From NCBI GenBank assembly GCA_900540685.1, contig UQGS01000050.1, positions 1 through 15,539 of the forward strand: a DNA stretch of 15,539 nt. Reading direction: 5' to 3'. Below, piece by piece: positions 1-5,697 of this stretch. The translations under genes and the position numbers were made by a program. The stretch comes from an uncultured Catenibacterium sp. Lineage in GTDB: Bacteria; Bacillota_I; Bacilli_A; Erysipelotrichales; Coprobacillaceae. Below the pieces are notes generated by a model that was not told where the DNA came from, ran no database searches, and saw only the letters and a program-made list of their open reading frames with translations. Positions within the stretch are counted from its first letter, which is position 1; each line of letters opens with the position of its first letter.

Positions 1-30
1 ATTATACCATAAAATATAGTATAAAGTAAA
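1..30 (-). promoter_or_regulatory. Possible promoter for the next gene downstream of comGG
   Basis: On the minus strand a TATAAT hexamer at 1-6 is preceded by TG plus one base (an extended -10). A TTTACT hexamer at 25-30 lies 18 bases upstream. It follows the comGG stop codon directly and would drive a gene outside the window. A TAATG overlap at 37-40 could instead start a further coding frame that runs off the edge, so the reading is uncertain. Confidence 0.35.
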
Positions 31-37
31 GCATGCA

Positions 38-406
38 TTAATGCCCATACGTGCAGGCATGCATATCTAAAGTTTCCATATCAATTTTTGCCTGCATCGT
101 ATAATTATAAGACGGAGTTGAAACCTCGCAATCAATAATATAATCCCTTCCATCATCATCTACGGTATAGCTTATAACACTATCTTCTATCTCATACGTA
201 TCACTAAGTAATATATCCTGATCAATTGTAGAACGCCAATGATGTCTTAAAAGTATCTCTATGCGTCTTTGCTGATTCATCATTCTTTGATAGCGAGTGA
301 GTTCATATTGTCTTGTTATAAGCGTACAATAGCTAAATAGACTTGTAAACATGATAAGAAATATAACCAATACCACCTGTAATATACTTCCTCTACTCCT
401 CATCAT
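38..406 (-). CDS. comGG: ComGG-like competence pseudopilin, last gene of the comG operon
   Basis: Predicted 122-residue minor component of the competence pseudopilus, which pulls transforming DNA through the cell wall. After a short basic N-terminus (MMRSRGS) there is one hydrophobic segment of about 20 residues, then a polar C-terminal domain. There is no canonical G-F-T-x-x-E prepilin motif, which is usual for ComGG. The N-terminus resembles the M-Y-R-T-R-G-F start of Bacillus ComGG as I recall it. I chose the ATG at 406 because an AGGA-type site lies about six bases upstream. An in-frame start at 433 would extend further into comGF. With the chosen start the gene overlaps the comGF stop by 14 bases, consistent with translational coupling. 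The family is poorly conserved, so position in the operon carries much of the call. Confidence 0.7.
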   Translation of the reverse strand: MMRSRGSILQVVLVIFLIMFTSLFSYCTLITRQYELTRYQRMMNQQRRIEILLRHHWRSTIDQDILLSDTYEIEDSVISYTVDDDGRDYIIDCEVSTPSYNYTMQAKIDMETLDMHACTYGH

Positions 407-812
407 TGACTTCCTGCTTTCTATATAAATCACAAATCATATAGGTATATTTATGTTTGCCTCTTGTGATAGTCATATACATATAGGCTTCTCTTTCAAA
501 GAAGATTACATCATCTATATCAGTGATAAGAATTTCATACCCAGGTGTTTTAACAAGCCTCCTTTTATCAAAGATGATGGTATTCTCATCTCCCTTTTCA
601 TCATAATAGCCAATATCTTCACTATACGTCTTTATTTTAGAGACAAGAAGATAATCTGCGAGCTGTTTAGCCCCTACCGCAATATCCTGATTATTTGTAA
701 CGACTGGTACCTTTAATACACGTACAATAGAAGGCACATTCAATACAATCATTAAACAAATAGATAGAGATAATAACATTTCTACTAATGTAAAGCCTTT
801 TTGAGTTTTGAT
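393..812 (-). CDS. comGF: ComGF-like pseudopilin; start codon unusual or displaced
   Basis: Minor competence pseudopilin. The first ATG in frame (779) falls inside the hydrophobic helix. Reading the same frame upstream gives Q-K-G-F-T-L-V-E-M-L-L-S-L, a textbook prepilin cleavage site with Glu at +5, so coding must begin upstream. The frame is open back to a TGA at 819-821 but has no ATG, GTG or TTG in that stretch. An ATC at 810-812 would give the leader (M)KTQKG, with a GGGAGGAG site about 10 bases upstream; I use it as a provisional start. The alternative is the ATG at 820-822, which would enter this frame if the A5 run (798-802 on the plus strand) had one base fewer. The mature part (about 130 residues) is polar, as expected for ComGF. 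The 5' end overlaps comGE. The gene call is good; the start is uncertain. Confidence 0.72.
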   Translation of the reverse strand: MKTQKGFTLVEMLLSLSICLMIVLNVPSIVRVLKVPVVTNNQDIAVGAKQLADYLLVSKIKTYSEDIGYYDEKGDENTIIFDKRRLVKTPGYEILITDIDDVIFFEREAYMYMTITRGKHKYTYMICDLYRKQEVNDEE

Positions 813-1000
813 TGAAGATCATCTCCTCCCTCAGAAATTCGTAATTCCTGTTTATTGTAGTTTTCCTGAGCCTGTCTAAATCTCACCTGTGCTTTATTCA
901 ATACAGTAAAAGAGCCTACAAAATAGACAACAATCATCAAATAAATGGATAAGGCAAACAGTGATTCGATCAAGGTATTCCCCTTTTGATTATGTAACAT
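785..1000 (-). CDS. comGE: ComGE-like competence pseudopilin
   Basis: Short (71-residue) type IV-pilin-like protein of the competence pseudopilus. The N-terminus M-L-H-N-Q-K-G-N-T-L-I-E carries the prepilin peptidase site (cleavage after G7, Glu12 at +5), followed by a hydrophobic helix to about residue 33 and a charged tail. The +1 residue is Asn rather than the usual Phe. I chose the ATG at 1000 because a GGAG sits six bases upstream; a GTG four codons earlier (1012) has no proper site. The gene overlaps the comGD stop by 11 bases, and its own 3' end overlaps the upstream part of comGF. The assignment as ComGE rests on its order between GD and GF. Confidence 0.72.
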   Translation of the reverse strand: MLHNQKGNTLIESLFALSIYLMIVVYFVGSFTVLNKAQVRFRQAQENYNKQELRISEGGDDLQSKLKKALH

Positions 1001-1382
1001 AGTACGCTCCACTTCCTAACTGAAAGACAAACTTCTTTGTATGGTATGGTGTCTTTAACACTAACGTCTTAGCTATTTTAATACGTCCATGATCATTAAA
1101 TGAAAAAGTATGATTTGTCAGAAATGTATACCCTTCTTCTAAATTCAGTGTTTTATCCTCTTTACCTATTAAATCAATACGATGATTAGACACGGATACC
1201 TTTACTGTTTCTTTCTCTACTATAGCCATCGCCCTTGCTTCATCAAACATTGCTTTTATAAGGGCTATTTCTTCTTCCTCATTGATATTACGGGTATGAA
1301 GCATCATACAAAGTGATGATAAAAAGATTGTAATAGATAATACAAATAACATTTCAATAACAGTGAATCCTTTCTTATACAT
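990..1382 (-). CDS. comGD: ComGD-like competence pseudopilin
   Basis: Minor pseudopilin of 130 residues. With the start at 1382 the leader is M-Y-K-K-G, cleaved before F6, with T-V-I-E following so that Glu10 is at +5. A hydrophobic helix runs to about residue 28, followed by a GspH/ComGD-like polar domain. The ATG lies inside the comGC stop region (ATGTATAA, 8-base overlap), so translation is probably coupled. The frame also contains an ATG at 1418, which would lengthen the leader to 17 residues and extend the comGC overlap to 44 bases; that is less typical for prepilins. Third of the seven comG genes to encode a pilin-like structural component is comGE; this is the second, after comGC. Confidence 0.78.
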   Translation of the reverse strand: MYKKGFTVIEMLFVLSITIFLSSLCMMLHTRNINEEEEIALIKAMFDEARAMAIVEKETVKVSVSNHRIDLIGKEDKTLNLEEGYTFLTNHTFSFNDHGRIKIAKTLVLKTPYHTKKFVFQLGSGAYYVT

Positions 1383-1680
1383 AAGCCTGTCCATTTGATA
1401 TATAGATAGATTTTCCATTAGGACATGTAGCCTGCTTTTGAGTTAAATAAGGATTAGAACCAGATGTCAATTGAGAAATACTGGTAGGTAATTCATCATG
1501 TTCTATCTGATAAAGAATAATTTGTGAATTCACTACTTCTACCTGTGCTTCACATCCTTTTCCCTTTACTACATTATTCTTACTTGTAACATTAGGAATA
1601 ACGAGTAATAAAATAACTAGAATAACCGAAATACAGAATATCATCTCAATAAGCGTAAAACCTGCTTTATTATTTTTCAT
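1375..1680 (-). CDS. comGC: ComGC, major competence pseudopilin
   Basis: Major subunit of the competence pseudopilus, processed by prepilin peptidase (ComC, not in this window) and assembled by ComGA and ComGB. It has 101 residues. The leader M-K-N-N-K-A-G is cleaved before F8, with Glu12 at +5, then a hydrophobic helix to about residue 29. Two cysteines outside the helix, C43 and C85 (in the C-P-N-G-K motif near the end), match the pattern expected for ComGC, and the C-P-N-G-K ending is characteristic. An AGGAGG site precedes the ATG at good spacing. The gap from comGB is 8 bases. This is the best conserved of the small pilin genes here. Confidence 0.9.
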   Translation of the reverse strand: MKNNKAGFTLIEMIFCISVILVILLLVIPNVTSKNNVVKGKGCEAQVEVVNSQIILYQIEHDELPTSISQLTSGSNPYLTQKQATCPNGKSIYISNGQAYV

Positions 1681-1688
1681 AGAACCTC

Positions 1689-2687
1689 CTAAATATCTCC
1701 AATAACATTCATCATCGGTATAATAACTGCAACATATATTGTGATGACGAAAAATGCGACAAAACCATAAACAACTGGTACAAAGAATTTTGTAAACTTA
1801 TTCACTGCATATGTGATCTGTTCCTGAGAAATATCTAAATAGCTTCTCATTGAGCCTATTTCATCAGGATTCTTTAAAAACATCTTATACATAGAGACAA
1901 AGAGATGATCAAAATAAGGAAAACCATCAATAATATCTTCTAACTGTTCTCCTTCCTTTAATCTCGTATGAATCTCATACAATACAATCTTAATATCACT
2001 TTGAGTCATACTCTCATTGAGCATTGTAATAATCGTATTAGAATCAATATGATCTTCTAGTAATTCATTAAAGTAGAGACAGAACTTAAAAGTGAAGTAT
2101 TTCTGGATATACTTCTTCAAGAAGGGCATCTTAAGGTAACGTTCAATAATCCAGTACTTCTTTTTCTTCAAGGACATAAGAAAATAAATAAAAGAAATAA
2201 TAAGTGCTGCTAGTACACCAATAATAAGAATAGGTATCAAACGAATAATAAAGAATAGAATAGTGAAGCTTAAAGAAGGATTCATCCCAAATGAACTAAA
2301 GAGTGATGTGACCTTAGGAAAGAGAATAAATGTCGCAAATAATGAGAAAAAGAGCAGAAACACAATAAGTATTAAAGGATATGTCATCTGTGCAATCAGT
2401 TTTTTCTTCATCGAATATATTTCATTATATATTTTCAAACTGTTCTTAATCGCTTCAGAAATAGTAGAACGCATAGAAAAGAAGGTAAAGAACTCAATAA
2501 ATAAGGATGGAAGTTGAGGATCTAGCAGAGCGACTGTAAGATCCTCACCATCATATATTTTCTGTAATATGGTATCAATACTGGGATGGTTATTGATATC
2601 CTTACAAATAAGTAATGTTTCTTCTATTCCATATCCCTGCTCTAATAGATTGGATAAGTTTTCTAGAAATAAAAGATCATTGTCCAT
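1689..2687 (-). CDS. comGB: ComGB, type II secretion F-family polytopic membrane protein
   Basis: Inner-membrane platform protein of the competence pilus machine, a GspF/PilC relative that couples the ComGA ATPase to pilin assembly. It has 332 residues, close to the usual ComGB length. Hydrophobic segments occur at about 101-124, 140-172 and 302-324, giving the normal GspF arrangement of two cytoplasmic helical domains separated by a membrane hairpin and followed by a C-terminal span. The second cytoplasmic copy (about 195-290) contains F-x-L-Y-F-N-E-L-L, typical of T2SF domains. The start overlaps the 3' end of comGA by 11 bases, implying coupled translation. Confidence 0.9.
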   Translation of the reverse strand: MDNDLLFLENLSNLLEQGYGIEETLLICKDINNHPSIDTILQKIYDGEDLTVALLDPQLPSLFIEFFTFFSMRSTISEAIKNSLKIYNEIYSMKKKLIAQMTYPLILIVFLLFFSLFATFILFPKVTSLFSSFGMNPSLSFTILFFIIRLIPILIIGVLAALIISFIYFLMSLKKKKYWIIERYLKMPFLKKYIQKYFTFKFCLYFNELLEDHIDSNTIITMLNESMTQSDIKIVLYEIHTRLKEGEQLEDIIDGFPYFDHLFVSMYKMFLKNPDEIGSMRSYLDISQEQITYAVNKFTKFFVPVVYGFVAFFVITIYVAVIIPMMNVIGDI

Positions 2688-3666
2688 TTAATTCATCCTT
2701 AAACAAGTATTGATCACAATGCTTCTCTTTAATAAGCATGAGCGCATTATCCTTAAATGAGGGATAGCTGACAATATGATCTAGAAAATACTCTCTAATC
2801 TGTGTCTTGTTCATTGTTTCAGGGAGTATAATGACTTTCCTATTCCTTCTATCATATTTAATACGCTGTGTAACAACGCCAATGAGTACATCCTCTAAAT
2901 CTGTTTCATTAATACCTAGATTCAACATTCTCTTAATCACCAATAAAGAATTGCTGGCATGAATAGTAGATAATACTAGATGTCCTGTTAAAGCACATGT
3001 AATTGCAAGCTTAGCCGTCTTCTCATCTCTAATTTCACCAATCATTATCACATCTGGATCATGTCTTAAAATCTGCTTTAACGAATTATAGTAATCAATT
3101 CCCATACTTTCATTCATCTCTATCTGTAAACAGTGTTCTTTGACAATTTCTATTGGATCCTCCAATGTGACAACATTCCTACCACCCATCTCTATTATCT
3201 TATCTAATATCGCATAAAGAGTCGTTGATTTACCTGACCCTGTGGCACCTGCCACTAAAAATAACCCGGATTTCTGATAACAGATTTCATTAAGAAAGAA
3301 GGTAAAATCATCAATTTCTGAAATTTCATTAATCGTAATATTCTCATGATTATTCAATATTCTAATAACGATACTCTCAAAATCCATACCTGGAAGATAG
3401 GATACACGCAAGAAATAGATATGTTCATTCATGTAATAGTGAAAAGCGCCTGTTTGCGGAACCATCTTATAATTTACATTAATGAAAGACTTGTATTTCA
3501 GATAATTCATGATTTTAGCACCGATTGTTTGATCATAATCTGAATAGTGCTGTAATTCTCCAAATACTCTGAATTGAATACTGAGATGATCTGTCAGCTT
3601 AAAATGGATATCAGTAGAATCAGATTTCAAAGCTTTGAAAAAAATAGTTTCAAATAGTTCATCCAT
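2677..3666 (-). CDS. comGA: ComGA, competence pilus assembly ATPase
   Basis: Cytoplasmic traffic ATPase (GspE/PilB family) that powers assembly of the transformation pilus. In the 329-residue product I can place the Walker A motif G-A-T-G-S-G-K-S-T at 140-148, the Asp box around T-L-E-D-P-I-E (167-173), the Walker B region D-V-I-M-I-G-E-I-R-D at 205-214, and the His box T-G-H-L-V-L-S-T-I-H-A at 227-237. It lacks the long N-terminal domain of PilB, as ComGA does. It is the first gene of the seven-gene comG operon. A strong AGGAGG site precedes the ATG. I find no convincing sigma-A promoter in the 54 bases between the start and the preceding terminator, in line with special regulation of competence genes. 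Confidence 0.95.
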   Translation of the reverse strand: MDELFETIFFKALKSDSTDIHFKLTDHLSIQFRVFGELQHYSDYDQTIGAKIMNYLKYKSFINVNYKMVPQTGAFHYYMNEHIYFLRVSYLPGMDFESIVIRILNNHENITINEISEIDDFTFFLNEICYQKSGLFLVAGATGSGKSTTLYAILDKIIEMGGRNVVTLEDPIEIVKEHCLQIEMNESMGIDYYNSLKQILRHDPDVIMIGEIRDEKTAKLAITCALTGHLVLSTIHASNSLLVIKRMLNLGINETDLEDVLIGVVTQRIKYDRRNRKVIILPETMNKTQIREYFLDHIVSYPSFKDNALMLIKEKHCDQYLFKDELNGQ

Positions 3667-3673
3667 AAAATAA

Positions 3674-3694
3674 CCTCCTACTATTAAATACGTA
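3674..3694 (-). promoter_or_regulatory. Possible competence-type promoter box before comGA
   Basis: The minus strand reads TACGTATT at 3687-3694, just upstream of the AGGAGG ribosome site (3674-3679). It matches 6 of 8 positions of the streptococcal SigX/ComX box TACGAATA. There is no good -35/-10 pair for sigma-A nearby. ATACGTAT is also a palindrome, so a chance match in AT-rich DNA is quite possible. Confidence 0.25.
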
Positions 3695-3718
3695 TCTAAA
3701 AGCTATTTTTCTCATAAA

Positions 3719-3752
3719 TTAAAAAAGATTCAGTAATTTCTACTGAATCTTT
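3719..3752 (-). terminator. Intrinsic terminator of the cyclophilin lipoprotein gene
   Basis: A 12-bp perfect stem (3724-3735 with 3741-3752) and a five-base loop are followed on the minus strand by a run of U. The 5' arm contains the last codons and most of the TAG stop codon of the upstream gene. Confidence 0.88.
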
Positions 3753-4606
3753 GTGCATGTAATACTTTCAATAACAGGCTGATTCTTTTTTGATACAGTC
3801 CCATTGCTGTCATCTGTCTTTACATCATTACAGATTTTATCAACAATATCCATACCTGAATAAGCACATCCAAATGCAGCATATTGCCCATCTAAAGAAG
3901 ATGTATCTTCATGCATAATAAAGAACTGACTGCTTGCACTATCATATGACTGACTTCTAGCCATAGAAATAACGCCTCTTGTATGTTTTAGAGGATTATC
4001 TACACCATTAGCTGAGAATTCACCCTTAATAGTTTCTTTTGATCCTCCTGTTCCATCACCATTAGGATCACCACCTTGGATCATGAATCCTTTAATAATA
4101 CGGTGGAATGTAAGACCATTATAGAACCCTTCATCAGCAAGTGATACAAAATTACTTACTGTAATAGGTGCTGTATTGGCATCAAGCTTAAGCTTGATTG
4201 AACCATAGTTCTTTACCTTGATTTCACAATCATAATAGCCAGTAAGTAAGTCCTTTAATCCAGATACCTTAACCTTCTTAGTCGGATTCTTGATAGTCAA
4301 ACCTAGGTCTTTCGCTTTAGACTTAGAATATTTTGCTTTAATAGTGACTTCATCCCCATTAGAGAGAGCACCATTTGTACCATTCTCTAATGTATATTCT
4401 ACATCAGCTACAAAATCTCTAATGTCTGAATTGGTTTTGTCATATTTCGTATTATTATCGACATAAACCTCTCCCTTGCCATTATAGCCCTTAATTGACA
4501 CTTTAACATCACTTGTTAAATCAATAGTTCCTCCTGGCTTAGAAGAACATCCAATAAGTGTAGAGCCAATCATTAAAGCAAGAATTATACGTATTAACTT
4601 TTTCAT
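3740..4606 (-). CDS. Cyclophilin-type peptidyl-prolyl isomerase lipoprotein
   Basis: Predicted surface lipoprotein that catalyses cis-trans isomerisation of X-Pro bonds in exported proteins. The signal peptide ends in L-I-G-C-S, with the lipidated cysteine at residue 20. Residues about 22-120 form a separate beta-rich region (V-S-I-K-G-Y-N-G-K-G) that I cannot name, although similar segments recur in Erysipelotrichia lipoproteins as I recall. The cyclophilin domain runs from about 124 to the end: F-H-R-I-I-K-G-F-M-I-Q-G-G-D at 167-180 with catalytic Arg169, S-Q-F-F-I at 226-230 and L-D-G-Q-Y-A-A-F-G at 238-246, where Tyr replaces the residue that is Trp in cyclosporin-sensitive enzymes. The total of 288 residues is longer than single-domain PpiB because of the N-terminal region. 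It has its own -10 box and terminator, so it is not part of the comG operon that follows it. Confidence 0.92.
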   Translation of the reverse strand: MKKLIRIILALMIGSTLIGCSSKPGGTIDLTSDVKVSIKGYNGKGEVYVDNNTKYDKTNSDIRDFVADVEYTLENGTNGALSNGDEVTIKAKYSKSKAKDLGLTIKNPTKKVKVSGLKDLLTGYYDCEIKVKNYGSIKLKLDANTAPITVSNFVSLADEGFYNGLTFHRIIKGFMIQGGDPNGDGTGGSKETIKGEFSANGVDNPLKHTRGVISMARSQSYDSASSQFFIMHEDTSSLDGQYAAFGCAYSGMDIVDKICNDVKTDDSNGTVSKKNQPVIESITCTKIQ

Positions 4607-4626
4607 TTCTTAAACCTCCATTTCCT

Positions 4627-4632
4627 ATTATA
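4627..4632 (-). promoter_or_regulatory. -10 box upstream of the cyclophilin lipoprotein gene
   Basis: A perfect TATAAT on the minus strand lies 20 bases before the ATG, just upstream of the GGAGG ribosome site. No good -35 box is visible at 16-18 bases, so strength or activator dependence is uncertain. It sits downstream of the terminator at 4667-4696, so an independent promoter is expected here. Confidence 0.45.
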
Positions 4633-4666
4633 GTTGAAAGCGCATTATTTGCCTATAGTAAAATGT

Positions 4667-4696
4667 AAAAAGTCCTCTATTCAGGGGATAGAGGAC
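4667..4696 (-). terminator. Intrinsic terminator between the yqgX-like and cyclophilin genes
   Basis: A perfect 9-bp stem (4672-4680 with 4688-4696) and a seven-base loop are followed on the minus strand by UUUUUACAUUUU. It ends the transcript of the yqgX-like gene about 138 bases after its stop codon, or possibly a short transcript started within that gap. Confidence 0.8.
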
Positions 4697-4697
4697 A

Positions 4698-4833
4698 ATT
4701 GAAATGGACAATGAGAATGTAAGCTCATATACATGAGGGAAAATCATATATGTTGTTATATCCACTTCAAAAATATTATATACTACTTTTTCTTTATTCC
4801 ATTATTTCTACGTTAAACAGCCTATTTCAGACA
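4698..4833 (-). other. 136-base untranslated stretch downstream of the yqgX-like gene
   Basis: It contains no supported gene. It holds a lone TATAAT at 4775-4780 without a matching -35, and three short pairing segments on the plus strand: ATGAG at 4733-4737, CTCAT at 4724-4728 and ATGAG at 4711-4715. The middle one can pair with either neighbour. I see no known riboswitch signature. Confidence 0.3.
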
Positions 4834-5439
4834 TTAAAATAATAGATAAGGGTTATTTTTCTTTTCAAAAGAAAGCTTGGATTGTGGACCATGACCTGGA
4901 TAAACATCTGCATCAAACTCAAGATGCTTTATGTGATATAAGGATTTTAGTAGTGAGAATTTATCTCCTGTAGGAAAATCAATTCTTCCACATCCACCCT
5001 TAAATAATGTATCACCAGTAAATAAAGCATTCTCTTCTTTATAATAATAGAGACAGCTTCCTTTTGCATGCCCTGGTGTTTCATAGATTTTAAAATACAT
5101 ATCACCTAGAGTAATGTTGTCTGTGATTATTTCTACATCATCTACAATATATTTTTCACCACCAAGCATCACTGATAGATTCTCATCCCAGTTAAGTAAC
5201 ATATCGCTTGTATCTTTAGTGGCATATACCTTTGTATTAAAATAATCTCTTAGTACATTCACAGCACCAATATGATCATAATGGCCATGAGTTAATAGTA
5301 TGCCTTTTACATCCAATTGACCTACTTCCTCTATAATATGCTTTGGTTCATCTCCTGGATCAATAATAACACATGACTGATTACAGCTCACAATATAACA
5401 ATTCTCTTGAATAGGACCTAATACTAATCTTTTAATCAT
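4834..5439 (-). CDS. yqgX: Metallo-beta-lactamase-fold hydrolase, YqgX / glyoxalase II-like
   Basis: Cytoplasmic metallohydrolase of the glyoxalase II (hydroxyacylglutathione hydrolase-like) branch. The natural substrate of this subfamily is not settled. The 201-residue product has the metal-binding T-H-G-H-Y-D-H motif (H51, H53, D55, H56), H124 in T-P-G-H-A-K-G-S, D143 in T-G-D-T-L-F and H183 in Y-P-G-H-G-P, so the full two-metal site is present. The length fits the short YqgX form without the C-terminal glyoxalase II extension. A good AGGAGG precedes the ATG. The gene starts about 19 bases after the rpmG terminator U-tract, leaving no room for a promoter in the gap. In Bacillus a yqgX gene also lies shortly upstream of comGA, and that synteny supports the name. 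Confidence 0.88.
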   Translation of the reverse strand: MIKRLVLGPIQENCYIVSCNQSCVIIDPGDEPKHIIEEVGQLDVKGILLTHGHYDHIGAVNVLRDYFNTKVYATKDTSDMLLNWDENLSVMLGGEKYIVDDVEIITDNITLGDMYFKIYETPGHAKGSCLYYYKEENALFTGDTLFKGGCGRIDFPTGDKFSLLKSLYHIKHLEFDADVYPGHGPQSKLSFEKKNNPYLLF

Positions 5440-5457
5440 ACATATTCCTCCTAATAT

Positions 5458-5484
5458 AAAAAAAATAAGCCTTGAGGCTTATTT
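5458..5484 (-). terminator. Intrinsic terminator overlapping the rpmG stop codon
   Basis: A 9-bp perfect stem (5463-5471 with 5476-5484) and a four-base loop are followed on the minus strand by a run of eight U. The 5' arm includes the TAA of rpmG. The yqgX-like gene begins shortly after, so partial read-through is likely. Confidence 0.85.
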
Positions 5485-5628
5485 CTTTTCCTTATGAACA
5501 GTTTTCTTGTTACATCTTGGACAATACTTTTTAAATTCAACCCTTTCAGGATGACTCTTTTTATTCTTTGTGTTGATATAGTTTTCTTCACCACATTCTG
5601 TACACTTTAAGATAATATTATCTCTCAT
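5479..5628 (-). CDS. rpmG: Ribosomal protein L33 (bL33), zinc-binding form
   Basis: Small 49-residue protein of the large ribosomal subunit, near the tRNA exit site. The translation begins M-R-D-N-I-I-L-K-C-T-E-C-G and ends with V-H-K-E-K-K. It holds two C-x-x-C pairs (C9/C12 and C36/C39), so it is the zinc-ribbon form rather than the cysteine-free paralogue used under zinc shortage. The N-Y-I-N-T-K-N-K core and the length of about 49 are standard for bL33. A GGAGG site precedes the ATG by seven bases. It lies 69 bases downstream of the PBP gene with no terminator between, so it is probably co-transcribed. A TG-A-TAATAT sequence in that gap might add a weak local promoter. Confidence 0.95.
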   Translation of the reverse strand: MRDNIILKCTECGEENYINTKNKKSHPERVEFKKYCPRCNKKTVHKEKK

Positions 5629-5697
5629 GAATTACACCTCCAAATAAGTTTGCTTCAATATATTATCATATAAATTCATAAATTACTAGTTATTTTT

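Noticed and set aside
1..39. Short frame beginning with the ATG that overlaps the comGG stop (TAATG) and running off the left edge.
   Set aside because: Only about a dozen codons are visible and there is no ribosome site of its own; a promoter-like sequence covers the same bases.
453..716. Plus-strand open frame of 87 codons.
   Set aside because: It lies wholly antisense to comGF, which has the conserved pseudopilin layout; there is no ribosome site or promoter.
4628..4747. A 39-codon minus-strand frame between the yqgX-like and cyclophilin genes.
   Set aside because: It has no ribosome site, runs through the terminator and the -10 box, and its hydrophobic composition follows from AT-rich DNA.
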